A stretch of 64,000 nucleotides of DNA from Onchidella celtica (GCA_963931925.1 OZ007579.1:38725457-38789456), one strand, 5' to 3'. Shown: positions 9,701 through 20,730, numbered from the stretch's first letter. Numbers and translations are program-made. Notes: generated by a model not told the origin, from the sequence alone.

Positions 9701-11312
9701 TACTTGGAGATTTCGTAGATATAGACACTGGTAAGAGTGTACCTTAATAGAATACTTTGAGATATTGTAGATATAGGCGTTAGTAAAAATGTACCGTAAA
9801 TAAATAGTTTCAGATACTGTAGATATCTAGACACTGTAAAAGAATGTAGATGTTCGCTTGGAAAAAAATATACTGTAATAAAATATTCTGAATTAAAATC
9901 CGTGTAGAAACCGGGGGGGGGGGGGGGGGGGGGAATGTAATTGTTAAAAAAAAAAAGCCTGTGGTATAAATTCTCTTTCTCTCTCTTTGCGTTATTTCGG
10001 AGTAAAGTGTGCCAACAGTAATGTCTATTTTCTCCGGTCTGTCATTTTGTTTGTTATGTATCCCAACAAAGGCCGCCCTGTTCCCCCAACGACACATTCA
10101 ATCTCTTGAATCTCCAGCGGCAAAGATAACGTGGTCGTGTTGTGGTTTTTATTATTTCTATAAATAATGCAGGTGCACGGCAGATAAGGACAGTTACATA
10201 CATGTACACACACATACACGTATACACTCTTACACATGCACACACACACATACAAACAGACACAGCCACATACACATAAACTGCCCAAAAGAGGTTGTCA
10301 GTGAAAGAGTAAAACGGCTGAAAGATGCGGGGGGGGGGGGGAAGTCTGGGTGATAAAGAAATAATAGTAAACTGAATATAAGGTTGCGACAGAAGGTCGT
10401 TTGTCGTTGCTGGGGAGTTCGCGAATGTTATTTTGGACAAAGTGTTTCCCACTCTAAAGCCGCGCCTTCACGTGTACGGAAAAGTAAAAAAATCCGTCTG
10501 GTGGTAAACAGAAAGAGTTTTTCCATGTGCATACGTTTCCGTACACATGACAGCATTCTTTCTATTTCACCACTGCAGTGGTTTTTGACACTTCCATTGC
10601 CGTTTCCGTTTCCGTACAAATGAAAACGCGGCTTAACTTGTAAAATAACCCAGGGAATCAGTGGTCAATGCATGGTTAGAAATTATGATGGGAAGATCGC
10701 TAGATTTAATTATTATCTTTGGAATATTTCCATTCTGAATCATACCCATTAAAATGTAGCGACAGTGATACTGGACAAAATATCGCAGAAATTACCTTCT
10801 GTCAGTCTCTAATGCTGGTTTTTCATGTGTGCGGACACGGAAACGGCATCAGAGACGCCAAAACCCTTCAAGTAATGAAATAGAATAAATATTCTCATGT
10901 CTATACAAACGCCATTTCCAGTCACATGGAAACATTCTTTTCAGTACTTGGTGGATTTTTGACATTTTGGTTGCCGCTTTCTTTTCCGCACACATGAAAA
11001 TACGGCTTTTTTTTTCGTGCTGAACGTTTGTTATACAATCAAACTTTTGTGTGTAAAACAAGAAATAATAAAACAAGTAAAGTGAGGTGTAAATGCCAAG
11101 GGCAGCGAACCTCCTAAAATAAAGACCTCAAATCATAAACATTGGACATTTTCCTAATGTCTACCTACCTCAAGCTGGGACAATGTAGCGTCCATTTTGT
11201 CAATAGGAGGTAACTTCCCTATCATCTTGACGATGGTTGCGTCCTTGGCCTTCTGACCTGTTTCTTCTTCGAATTGCTTGAGAGCATCTTTGATGGACAT
11301 TCCCTTAGACAT
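6632..11312 (-). CDS. DNAL1: Axonemal dynein light chain 1 (LC1), four exons
   Basis: The product is the leucine-rich light chain of the ciliary outer dynein arm, which binds a dynein heavy chain near its microtubule-binding stalk. Splicing 11312-11169, 9034-8825, 8067-7981 and 6745-6632 gives 184 residues, against about 190 in vertebrates, as I recall the family. The protein starts [20 protein letters not shown] and carries the SDS22-like leucine-rich repeats [22 protein letters not shown] and [11 protein letters not shown]. It then has LEDVLL joined to IGNPVEE and ends [14 protein letters not shown]. All three introns are phase 0 with GT-AG ends. No stop or frameshift is seen, so the gene looks functional. 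Introns 1 and 3 and the 3' UTR hold minisatellites. Identification rests on colinear similarity to the known protein; confidence is high. Confidence 0.93.
6765..7270. repeat. Minisatellite, period about 25 bp, split by a dispersed repeat
   Basis: Degenerate units of CAGTTACCTCTCTTAGACA run from 6765 to about 6860 and again from about 7120 to 7270, within DNAL1 intron 3. Between them lies a copy of a repeat also present near 11427. Confidence 0.65.
6870..7015 (+). repeat. Dispersed repeat, copy in DNAL1 intron 3
   Basis: Shares with 11427-11590 the blocks AAGGTTCTGT, GGCCTTCTCCACTGTGTGTC and AATTTGTAAGT, in the same orientation. The class is unknown. Confidence 0.65.
7275..7980. repeat. Tandem array derived from DNAL1 exon 3 and its splice donor
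   Basis: Six degenerate units of about 72-93 bp lie end to end downstream (in gene orientation) of DNAL1 exon 3. Each carries versions of CATCACTTAC (the complement of the GTAAGT donor), AGCAGGACATCCTCTAA, GATGCAATACTAGACAAC, CCCACTTCACCCA and GGTAGATGGTAA. The first parts match the coding end of exon 3 closely: exon GAGCAGGACATCCTCTAACG against unit GAACAGGACATCTGTATTG. The array is interrupted by a hAT-like MITE at 7788-7968. Confidence 0.8.
7788..7968. mobile_element. hAT-like MITE, 181 bp
   Basis: The terminal inverted repeats are CAGTGGCGGACCTGC at the left and, complemented, CAGTGGCGGATCTGC at the right. The flanking 8-mers ACCATTAC and CCCATTAC match at seven of eight positions, as expected for the 8-bp target duplication of hAT elements. 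It has no coding capacity. It inserted into the exon-derived array and therefore postdates it. Confidence 0.8.
7981..8067 (-). CDS. DNAL1: DNAL1 coding exon 3
   Basis: Encodes 29 residues ([14 protein letters not shown] to ASLEDVLL), matching the family's LYMSNN...LEDL segment. The acceptor is TTGCGCAG and the donor is CTC|GTAAGT. The last about 65 bp and the donor are the template-like unit of the tandem array that follows in intron 3. Confidence 0.93.
8100..8800. other. DNAL1 intron 2, rich in homopolymer G runs
   Basis: Long G runs lie near 8150, 8367 and 8610, and A runs near 8330 and 8520. There is no exon or transposon that I can recognise. Confidence 0.6.
8825..9034 (-). CDS. DNAL1: DNAL1 coding exon 2
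   Basis: Encodes 70 residues ([10 protein letters not shown] to TNMKKLK) covering most of the leucine-rich repeats. The acceptor is ATCTCCAG and the donor is AAG|GTAGGT. The internal ATG is not a start; it follows the splice junction. Confidence 0.95.
9140..9840. repeat. 52-bp minisatellite in DNAL1 intron 1
   Basis: About 13 units each contain AATAGAATACTTTGAGAT, then TGTAGATATAGACGTTGG and TAAAAATGTACC. The AATACTTTGA core recurs at about 9187, 9239, 9291, 9341, 9392, 9605, 9658 and 9749. Confidence 0.85.
9905..10455. other. Intron 1 stretch with poly(G), poly(A) and CA repeats
   Basis: A run of about 20 G residues starts near 9913, a CACACATACA-type repeat lies at about 10197-10280, and another G run lies near 10331. 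No gene seen. Confidence 0.6.
10458..10633. mobile_element. MITE family A, copy 1 (176 bp)
   Basis: The inverted ends AGCCGCGCCTTCACGTGTA and, complemented, AGCCGCGTTTTCATTTGTA are flanked on both sides by TAA. A 3-bp TWA duplication is typical of PIF/Harbinger elements, but the class call rests on this copy alone. It has no coding capacity. Confidence 0.75.
10813..11007. mobile_element. MITE family A, copy 2
   Basis: Same structure as copy 1: a left end with TTTTTCATGTGTGCGGACA, an inner CAAGTAATGAAATAGAA, and a right end with CCGCACACATGAAAATACGG. Confidence 0.7.
11169..11312 (-). CDS. DNAL1: DNAL1 coding exon 1
   Basis: Encodes residues 1-48 ([12 protein letters not shown] to DATLSQLE). 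The donor is GAG|GTAGGT. A CCCCTCACAG just upstream of the ATG could be an acceptor for an untranslated exon farther upstream. Confidence 0.9.
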
Positions 11313-11426
11313 GTTGACTGTGAGGGGTGGTCAGTGATCTCCGGGGACGCTTTGCTCACACTGACCGTCTGTGGCCAGTCAAACTGGACAGAGGGGTGGG
11401 GGTGGGGAAGCCAGGGAATTAAAATT

Positions 11427-11592
11427 GTCCCCTTAAAAAGGCAAGGTTCTGTGTCCAAGTTTTGACTGAACTGAGTTACACACTATTCAGTACTTCCACA
11501 GGCCTTCTCCACTGTGTGTCAAACTCAAAGCAACAAGCCAATTCGATGTGGAATTTGTAAGTGTTACTAAAAAGAAACAAGACGTCGTAACC
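11427..11592 (+). repeat. Dispersed repeat, copy upstream of DNAL1
   Basis: Partner of 6870-7015. The two copies flank DNAL1 exons 1-3. Confidence 0.65.
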
Positions 11593-11693
11593 CTTAGAGC
11601 TATTTACACCGGTGGGAGGGAGGCATGACCAGTGTAAGGCAAAGCCATTGAACCAGATACGAAAACATATTGTCCACACTGAACAGGAGGAAT

Positions 11694-11822
11694 ATGAGAC
11701 ACTATGGTCATGTATGAAGATCAACAGGACCTGCCAAAACCATTCTACAAGGAACAGTGCGAGGAGGTAGAAGGAGGGGAAGACAGAGAAAGAAATGGGA
11801 GGACAACATCAGTTTTATCCCA
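11694..11822 (+). mobile_element. LINE 3' fragment (reverse transcriptase C-terminal tail)
   Basis: In one plus-strand frame this reads MRHYGHV, then after one stop PAKTILQGTVRGGRRRGR and QRKKWEDNI. That is the conserved tail found after the reverse transcriptase in RTE/BovB-like and related LINEs. It is a truncated, dead fragment that differs from the intact LINE at 0.6-3.9 kb. Confidence 0.65.
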
Positions 11823-12600
11823 GATTAAGGTTCTTTTCCACTGATGTTAATCCAAATTTAATGCTCTAGCCCACAGTATCCTCTCGACTCCGGTTTTTAT
11901 TTAGGAAAAAGGACGAATGAAAAAGTAAAACACTTTTTGCCTCTGTATACTTGTCTACAGATTCGTTCCGCTGGGCTCCTCACCGCTAAAGAGGCAAAGA
12001 GAGTTTTTCATACAGCATTTCCTGTAAAAATAGCGGAGTGGATGCTGTGGACAAGACCACCAACGAAAGTATCCGAGTTTACCCTATAAAGGCACAGATG
12101 TATGCAGTCATTCAAATGAATTTTTGAATGGTTTTTGAGTTGCCACAAATTCAGCACTGGTGTGGTATGGTGCATCGCTGAACGCCAGAAAAAAACTCAC
12201 CAGAGCGTGCCAAGAGTGAATAGTTAGCAGAAGTTGTGAATTCTGAGTGAAGTAAAGAAAAACCAAAGAAAACTACAAATTAGGACCTGAACGCAATGAG
12301 GACTTTTTGGATAAGTATTTATTTTATTCCGTCTTCAGCCGAGATACCTATAGACATTTCGGTCAACTCCAAAATAAAACTGAGATACTCTGGAATATTG
12401 TGCAAAAAAAACAAAAAAAACAGAGAAAGAAAAACTGTGGGCACATATTGGGGATTGGTACAGAGTTAAAATGCGCGCCCCCCCCCCCCCTCCTCTGTAT
12501 TTCGCTAAGCCCTGCGTTAGGAAAAAACAACAATAACAAGCAACAAAAAACCTGTGAAATAAATTCCCAAAGAACGAAAACTTAAAGACACTGCAAACTT
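11823..12600. other. Intergenic, nothing recognised
   Basis: No gene or structured repeat was found apart from a short poly(C) run near 12479. Confidence 0.5.
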
Positions 12601-12748
12601 TGGCACGCCCCGTCCTTTGTCTGTCTGTCTCTTTCTGATACACAACTCTCTCGTTGGCATTTCGTCTTCTTTCTCTCCCCCACGACCCCCCCCCCCCCGC
12701 ACTCCTCTCTCTCTGTTAGTCTGTCTGTCTCTCTCTTTTATAATTTTG

Positions 12749-12781
<33 letters not shown>

Positions 12782-12806
12782 ACCACTTCTCTTTCCCTGT
12801 ACCACT

Positions 12807-12866
<60 letters not shown>

Positions 12867-12875
12867 ACTGCTTTT
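12601..12875. repeat. CT-rich compound microsatellite
   Basis: TCTG and TC dinucleotide repeats with a poly(C) run near 12684. Open frames across it are low-complexity artefacts. Confidence 0.85.
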
Positions 12876-13924
12876 TCTTTTTAATGTTGACCGCCATGCT
12901 TTCACCATGGACAATAAATCAGGTCTCTTTCTCATCTCAGCCTTTACTTCTGTGTTCCTCAACATTTTTTCTCCCACGCCGCCCCTCTCCAAGTTTCCTA
13001 AAAACGCGGTCCCCACTATGATCGGAAAAAGACAGTATCCACTATACAAAACGATTTAAACAATATTCATATATTCAGTTACATGCATACTAAATTACAT
13101 TCAAACGAAGTTTTAATGAAAACATTTTTTCAAGTTTTATTCACTTGTTTCTCACATCAATGGAGCGGGCGGTCACGTTTTAACAGGACTTGAAGATCGA
13201 TTATGCACAGTTTCAAGGATTTCAAGGCAAAATGTGATCAAACTTGTATGACCCGACATAAAACAACGAGACAATCGTCTGGTAGTTTGTCATGATATTA
13301 GTCTTCAGTTTATCGTGCAGGACTGGACAAGCTGCATAATTAGTTTGTAATTGAATTAATGTCCTTGCCAGCTGTTTCCTGTTCAAAATCCGTGGAAATT
13401 GTGACGTCAACAAACTTTGTACAGGATGAAAGTGTGCCAAGTAGTCATTTCTTTCCTTACTGAGTAGGAACAGTTTTGTTGGCCATCTTCCTCCCCATGG
13501 CAGCGATTAACTTTAAAGGGTTATACGATAGTAGAGTGTTAATCAAGCAGGGGCGTGGAAATGTTTTGGTGGGGCGTGGGACTTCAGAATGGGGTATAGG
13601 GATTTTTCATAGAAACCTTAATTTCGTAGTGTATTTTAACTTAATCGTATAGATAAAATGTCTGTTTATGTCGCGTTGGTGGTTTCCTTATTTAGCTCAG
13701 ATTAAAACATGGAACTTAACAGATACAGATAAACGTTTTAATCAAAGCTTCTTTTGAATGTTTACATATTGAATATATATACATATTGTTTTCTTTTTGT
13801 ATATAGTCTGCCAACCTTGTTCGATCATGGTGCGCAGATTTTTTTATTTTTTTTTAAAATGAAAATTGAAATGGTTCATGGAACAAAACCGGTTGAGAAA
13901 CAATGGTAGTTATTAGCGGTAAAC
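12876..13924. other. Intergenic, nothing firm recognised
   Basis: No gene seen. Parts near 13545-13620 (GGGGCGTGGGAC) resemble wording also present near 4790-4830, suggesting old dispersed repeats. Confidence 0.45.
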
Positions 13925-13995
13925 CAGAAATGGACAACCCACGGCCCGCCCAGTAATTTTTGTAAGCTTCCGAGATTGATTGAAAATTAATGACC
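13925..13995 (+). repeat. Short repeat related to 17813, hAT-like end
   Basis: Begins CAGAAATGGACAACCCACGG and shares with 17813-17885 the blocks TGGACA, CCACGGCC and GAAAATTAAT. The start resembles hAT MITE termini, but no matching opposite end was found. Confidence 0.45.
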
Positions 13996-14798
13996 GTAAA
14001 CACCCATTGTGCTTTATAACAAAACAAAGCAAAACAAGCAAGTAAACAAACAAACAATTAAACAAACTCGAATCTTGTCATACTGATTCAATATCATGGG
14101 GTATTTGTCATAATATTGTTGTGTGGGACATTTTGCAGATTTCCAGGTTTTTTCACCCTCCTAATTTCATTATGTATAAATGTCATTCTAATCAGTTAAA
14201 AACTTTTCGTGATTATGTGTTTGTGCCGTATTGTTATCCTATCATTTTAACCAACTGTTCAAATTTTCGATCCTCATTTTCTCGAAAAGTCAAGAATAAA
14301 CATGCAACAGTATAAAAAATACCCAACCAAATATTCTATGAACTTTTTGAAGGAATTTTACAACTCCTCATTTTCTTGAAAAGATGAAAAGGCACATACA
14401 CTAATATAGAAAAATATCACGCGATCTGGTCAAATAAAGTATGCACATGTACATATTTCTCATTAAAACAGGTGTAGATTATTTAGAAAGTGATCAAAAA
14501 ACATAAAACTGGGTAGAGGGTGAAGTATTTAAAGAAATAGAATATTTGGTTGCTAGATGGTTAACATGAACATTTCATTGGGTCAACATGACGTGTGCAG
14601 GTCAAAGTTTTTTCACAGGGATACGGACATAATTGGTTAAGAAAAATGTGTCTCCCTGTCAACATCTGACATTTGCTGGCTTGTCAAACACAGAATCTTA
14701 GGGAAACAGACTGTGTGAAATAATGTTATCGACCACATCCAGGACTGACATCACATTCATCGTGATTTTGTCTTGTACTACTGCATTTTTCACACCTA
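13996..14798. other. Intergenic, nothing recognised
   Basis: AT-rich sequence without recognisable genes or inverted-repeat elements. Confidence 0.5.
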
Positions 14799-14978
14799 AG
14801 CTGTGTTTTCATGTGTTCGGAAGCGGAAACGTTAAACCTCTTCAGGTAGTGAAATAGAATGTTTTCATGTGTCGTACAGAAATGCTGTTTCCGCACACAT
14901 GGAAACAGTCTTTCTTTTTGCTGCCTGGATCGTTTTTTGCTGTTTTTGTTGCCGTTTTCGCACAAATAGAAACACAGC
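14799..14978. mobile_element. MITE family A, copy 3
   Basis: The inverted ends are AGCTGTGTTTTCATGTGTTC and, complemented, GCTGTGTTTCTATTTGTGC, with the shared core AGGTAGTGAAATAGAATG. Confidence 0.75.
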
Positions 14979-15009
14979 GTCAGGTCCAGCGCACGCTTGC
15001 CCATTTTAC

Positions 15010-15480
15010 TTGGTCAACCACGTGACGTCACGGCATTGTTTCAATAAGATTCAACTAGCTGACTAGTCTGCGAAATGTCATTGAAACTATAGATTGTCGG
15101 GTCACAAAGCAAGCTCTAACCGATTTTGATTGGCCGACGTTGGCAGGAGACGTCACGACAGTGTGTTTCAGTTACATCCTACGAATTTGCTGGTACACGA
15201 GATCTCAATGAAACTATAGGTTGTCGGGTCACTAAGGAGGCACTAACAGGGTTTGATTGGCAGGCTGGTTGGACGGAGACGTCACGACATTGTGTTTGAG
15301 TGACATACAATGAATTGGCTGATACTGGAGATCTCATTGAAACAATGGGTTGTCGGGCCACTTGGCTCACTTTGACTCCCCGGCTAGTTGGATGGGGAAG
15401 TCTTAACAATGAGTTTCTGTGAGATCTCATGAATTGGCTGGCGCGCGAGCTCTCTTTGAAACTCAGAGTTTGGTAACTTC
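15010..15480. repeat. Tandem repeat, period about 125 bp, about four units
   Basis: Each unit contains GAGATCTCAATGAAAC, GGTTGTCGGGTCAC, TTTGATTGGC and GGAGACGTCACGACA. The recurring ACGTCA is a CREB/ATF-like half-site, noted only as sequence. Confidence 0.8.
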
Positions 15481-15739
15481 ACCATACGTGTCAGCCAATC
15501 AAAACCAAATGGTGCACCCCAAGGCTCGATCCCGAAGGTATGCTGAGACATACATACAAGTTTCCACACCTCCACTTTTAATGTATTCAGGCCAGCAGAT
15601 TCTATTAGAACACATTCTGGGCCTGCATTCGCCTTGTCCACCTACATCTTGGGGTCACAAGGTCAGGAAAAATTTTTCAGGGTCTCAAGCTGAAGAGAAA
15701 AGAAAAATAAAAAACAACAGAAATATAGCTGGCGGGTAG

Positions 15740-15990
<251 letters not shown>

Positions 15991-16211
15991 CGGCCTTGAT
16001 AAAAGACTTGCGATGGATCAGGAAGAAAAATGTTTAAAAACTCCATGACCTAAGTCCTACACCAACTCTAATCTTCTGTCAGGCTGTCAACATAAACTTT
16101 ATAGATGCAAACACCGGAGACTGCAGCAGAGCGCTGGCTGCTCACTACCAAAATAATGTAGATGAATATCATGGTTTAGAAGGCCACCGATGAATGAAAA
16201 GCACAGACTAA

Positions 16212-16604
16212 AGCTGGTTTTTTAAAATGTTTTTATGATTGTCTACGTCAGGGGTCACCAAACTACGGCAAGCGGGCCGTATCCGGCCCGCGATGTCAAT
16301 TCACCCGGCCCGCCATGGTACTTAATTTTGTTTGATAAAACCAGGGATATCTAGAGCTACGGGATGGACAATTGCTTATGCAGCCCGCGCTTGTAAGACT
16401 GTCAGTTATCCGGCCCTCTGTGAGAAAAATTTGGTGACCCGTGGTCTACGTGAACGGAAACGTCAAAAACCCACCAAGTACTAAAACAAAAGAGCGTTTC
16501 CATGTATACGGACACGGCCATTCCGTACAATGAACATATAAATAACTTGAAAGGTTTTTCACGTTTCTTACCATTTCCTTTTCTGTACACATGACGTTAC
16601 CAGC
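16212..16604. mobile_element. MITE family A, copy 4, split by a hAT-like MITE
   Basis: The left piece (16212-16248) and the right piece (16444-16604) carry family A ends (AGCTGG and, complemented, GCTGGTAACGTCATGTGTAC) and the core ACGGAAACGTCAAAAACC. They are separated by the 195-bp element at 16249-16443. Confidence 0.7.
16249..16443. mobile_element. hAT-like MITE, 195 bp, with perfect 8-bp target duplication
   Basis: The ends are CAGGGGTCACCAAACT and, complemented, CACGGGTCACCAAATT. It is flanked by GTCTACGT at 16241-16248 and again at 16444-16451. The interior contains the GCGGGCCG/CCGGCCCGC wording common in hAT MITEs. It is non-coding and nested inside an older family A element. Confidence 0.9.
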
Positions 16605-16609
16605 GTCCC

Positions 16610-16783
16610 GCAGTTTTCATGACTATCGAAATGGTACTGTCAACGGAAACGTCAAACACCGTTCAAGTAGTGAAATAGAAAGAATGTTTTCATGTGTGTG
16701 GATGGAAACTATTTGTTTTTACTCCGTGGTTGATTTTTTTTCCTTTTTTGTTTCCCTATACATGAAAACACACCTTTGAGCTA
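16610..16783. mobile_element. MITE family A, copy 5
   Basis: Contains CAACGGAAACGTCAAACACC, TTCAAGTAGTGAAATAGAA and TACATGAAAACACACC. It sits directly beside copy 4. Its ends are less clear than in copies 1 and 3. Confidence 0.6.
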
Positions 16784-18538
16784 CACTTTGTACAATACTA
16801 ATGTTGTCTAAAGATAGACTTACTTAATTAGGCAAAATACAAATAGTAAGACCCGAGACACAGGATAGCGAGACGAATCAATTCCGCCCGTAGACTTGTG
16901 CGCGAATCATCGATGTCAAAAATGCTACAATTCGCAACCGCACCGCTTCATAAATGGAACGAAAAAGAGTAGTACTCACCTTATTTATAGGCGCCCAATT
17001 TGTGGACATAATTATAGTGGAAGAAGGAAGGGTTAGTTTTGGTATTCTGTGTCTCGGTTAGGAACGTTCTTGACATTCTAATGTAAAAGGCAGCAGCTGT
17101 CCCTTCGTGAACAATGTCAAAAGCGGCAAGAATATTGATTTCTTCAACAGTTTCTCAAATTCTCATTTCATTGCAGATTCACAGCATACCTTTGTATGTC
17201 TAGTACTTACATATTTTATGATCATACTTAAACGTAACATTAATTTTATTGCATTGTCTGCCACATCACAGTGAATTCACGAAATATCATAAAAATCACA
17301 GAAAAACATCACAGTGAAGGATGTTGTTAACGAAGAGAAGTCTAATTACAAAGCCAAATAGAGAAACTTTTGAGTTAACAATGAATTGTGCAGGACAGTT
17401 TTCATTACCATGTTACAGCCTGCCAGTGCTGTTCATAAAAAAGAAAAACTGTTCACATGAGTAACACATGACAGAAGTCGCGTGATGGCCAGGCACTTTA
17501 CATTCTTGCAAGTTCTAAATGTTCGTTTTATGGGCTTTTTTCACCTACGGTTATCTTTACGCAGACATCCACAAAAGCCAAAAAGCAACAATAAAAGTAA
17601 GGCCGGGAGGTAAACAAGCTGAAGCCGCCGAGAAATCTCTTTCTCTTCCTGTGTATTAGTACTGTAGTCTGCGTGAGACCCAGAACAGTCTGGATTTTTA
17701 AGTTAATCCTAGACATTTGACCTGTGATTTGATTGGCCTGGATTGACGATCCGCGTTAAGAACCAGTTAATCACAGATCTCACGGAGTGATATGGATGTT
17801 TATAGTTGAGAGCAGACATGGACAGTCCACGGCCTGCCAAGCAATAAAACCGTTCCCCAAGGTTGACTGAGAATTAATTTTCACAGCAGTCTGTGAGCTG
17901 TACAAAAGTTATTTTCGAAAATCAAGCACGAAATTTCCCTTAAAAATCAGTATCTCCATAAATAACATGTTAGTCACAGAAGTGCTTGAATGCGGGGTGA
18001 GAATTTCCGATTCTTTGCGACCTCATGTTTCTCGGGTATGACTCGTATTATATGAATCTTTGTCGATTTAGAACATAAAAGGCGTAGACAAACAAAATTA
18101 TGAGAAGAACTAAACTTTCTGTGAAAACAATGAAAAGGTACTTTGCATTAACGCCGATGACAACCTTTAATTTCAGTACGATTGAACTCTTGGGGAAGGA
18201 TAGTTCAAGAGTCTTCAGCGGAAGTAAGTACCATTCACACAGGTTAGTGTGTCAGCCCTGAGTTTCTTATATTTTGTTGGGGCTCTAACCACTTGACCAG
18301 TACATCGGCACACAGGACATCGGAAAATGAAATTTGAAAATGAAATTCTCCACATCGAGGGTTATCAACTAGAATGTGCTTTGTGTAATTTTATCCATTA
18401 CTCTTAAATGCATTTAGATATCCAAGACATAAGGCGTGTAACTTTATTTCATAACTATTCATGTGACCTTGTTGAAATCATCGCATTTATCTGAATTTTC
18501 GTGAAGGTTATTAAATTTTTCCCACTTTGACTGTTTTG
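16784..18538. other. Intergenic, mostly unrecognised
   Basis: No gene seen. A short repeat at 17813-17885 (CAGACATGGACAGTCCACGG) is related to 13925-13995. The sequence immediately left of the Gypsy element should be the flank of the P-element described below, but no THAP exon is visible here on the plus strand. Confidence 0.5.
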
Positions 18539-18543
18539 GAGAC

Positions 18544-19736
18544 TGTCACGAGTGGAGTGAGTGCAATTAAGGGGATTGCTACAGAGCGGGTGTAGAGTAA
18601 GAAGGACTCACAGTAGACAGCAAGTTAAGCGTGCTGTTGTGAGTAGTGGGGGGGGGGGTCTGAATGAGGCGAAAGCGCTGTATAACTATCACTGCAAGTT
18701 AGAAGGTCCGACGGAGCGGACCTGTGAATAAGAGCCCAGCGGGCGGACATAAGTGAAAGCAATCGGGAGACGGACGAGTGTTGTTCCAGTAATGACTGGT
18801 ATGTAGAACGTTGATTGATTATTATGATTGATGTATTATATTATATTCGTCTATTACCATGATGTAAATAAGTATATGTGAGGAATGTGGAAGTCCTTGA
18901 TATTGGATATAGCAATGTGCGCCATGAGCGATAGATGAAAGTGAGTTCATGGATTTGTAGCGCGAGTGAGTAGTGTGTACTCCGATGGAGGTGTGTTACC
19001 GTAAGATGTGTGGTGAGTGAAAGGTGAACTAGTGTGTGTACGCTTCATGGATTGTAAGGAGAGGTGGAGTGAATAGAAATGGTAGGGTATTATACCAATG
19101 TAATGTTATTCTTGTAGGTGTCGGGGACGGGCCGAAGAGCCACCTCGATGAGCACAAGTGATAGGCCAGCATAGGGCCGGAGGCCGCACATAGGCCAGAA
19201 GTGAGACTGTCGGGGCAGGACAGTAGAGGCACATAAGGTCGTGGCAGTCAGGCCACGGACAGGGACGTAGATATGAGAGTGAATGAGATACTATATTGTT
19301 GCCATGTTGATAGGCTAGTGAACTGATACTATGTTGTTGCCATGTTGATGGCTATGGAAATAATAATGTGTTATTGCCCTGCTGAGGTGCTAGGGGAGTG
19401 CTAAGGTGTATGACAATAGGGAGGGGATATTGAGAGACTGCGGTGCCAGTAAATTATTAATGTGCTATTAAGACCCTGAGGGGAGAGGCTGAGGCCGAAG
19501 TGCCTTTAGGAGTAACTACCGGATTGTGGATCCGAGGGAGAGTGTGTGTGAGAGTAAGGCCGTTGTACGGCAGTTCATTTCAATAATATAATGTATGTAA
19601 TTGCGCTATTATATGTATAATTATGTTTAATAAATGTGTGAGTCTGATGGGTTGTTTTGTTAAGTGTTAAACTTGGTTGTTCGTGATTGTCGTCCTGTCA
19701 TAAACTATTACATCTCCCAGTCTGGGATTTGTGACA
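18544..19736 (+). repeat. 5' LTR of Gypsy copy 1
   Basis: Runs from TGTCACGAG to TTTGTGACA (1193 bp), with short inverted ends. A TTTAATAAATGTG near 19627 could supply the polyadenylation signal. Nearly identical to 24502-25693. Confidence 0.93.
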
Positions 19737-19800
19737 CTGGGGGCTCGTCCGTTGTGACACTGGGGGCTCGTCCGTTGTGACACTGGGGGCTCGTCCTGTT
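19737..19800 (+). promoter_or_regulatory. Primer-binding region of Gypsy copy 1, present three times
   Basis: TGGGGGCTCGTCC directly follows the LTR and is the sequence known to pair with the 3' end of tRNA-Pro in other retroelements. Together with the LTR tail GTGACAC it occurs three times in tandem with a 23-bp period. Only the first copy touches the LTR. Confidence 0.8.
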
Positions 19801-20730
19801 TACCTGTGGTCATTTTGACATTGTGTATTCGTTATATCTAGTTGTTTTTCTGTTGTGCTAGGAATTCATGCTGTTGTCTTTGTTCGTGGGATGAATGGAA
19901 TTTTCATGAGGATATGATTTATGTATGTTTATGAATAATAATATGTATTGATGCATGTATTGCTATGAATAGGTATTAATGTGTATTTAAACTTTCCAGA
20001 GTGTGTGCGTGCAGCCTGGGGAGACAAGCAGCCAGAGCTCCGAGACAAGGGGAGAGGTTATAGTCAGAAAAGTTAAGTGAAAATTTTGTGCCCTGGATTG
20101 TGGGCTGTTCCTTTAATCTGTCTTTTTCCCTGTTTTTGCTGTTTTTGTTGTCGTTATAGATTATACGGGCGGTGGCGCGGGTTTGCTGTGGTGAGCGTAG
20201 TTTGTCCTCTTCGGGAGGTGGGCTAAATTTGGAACTTCGTTCATCACAGTGAACAGTTCTATAGGGACCTGTATTTTTGTTTAGATTGTAGCGTTCTATC
20301 TTCCTCGTTGTTTTAGGAAGACGTTTCTCTTGTCCTTCTCCTCCCTATCTGTAGATACGTTCCTTTTTTTCAGACTCTGTTCTTGTTCGTACCTTGTTGT
20401 ATAATCGGCGTAGTAGGTTGCAAATTTTTTTTCCATTATAGTTTTTTTTTGTAGAAGCTTTGTCCTAGTCTGGTTCGTTGTCCTTGACGTACTTGTGGTC
20501 CTTCTACTATATTTCTTCATTCTTGTCGTTTCTATTTTCTTTTATAATTAATAGTGCTATACATTTTATAGATATAGAATTAGTTTTGCTGTAAAGGTAA
20601 ATTTCTGAATTGTATTCTGAAGTGGGTATTGTTATATCTGGTGTGATCTCAGGTCTCTGGTCGTATCGTTACTGATCATACCGACAGGTTGGTCGTCTTA
20701 TAATAGATACCATAACCATAAATCTGTGAA
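19801..20730 (+). other. Leader region of Gypsy copy 1
   Basis: About 930 bp of non-coding sequence between the primer-binding region and gag. It is closely matched by 46.70-47.64 kb in copy 2. Confidence 0.7.

Noticed and set aside
12517-13049. Arg/Glu-rich and Ser/Leu-rich frames around CT and GA repeats, also near 15663, 29422, 41046 and 60195
   Set aside because: Low-complexity translations of microsatellites.
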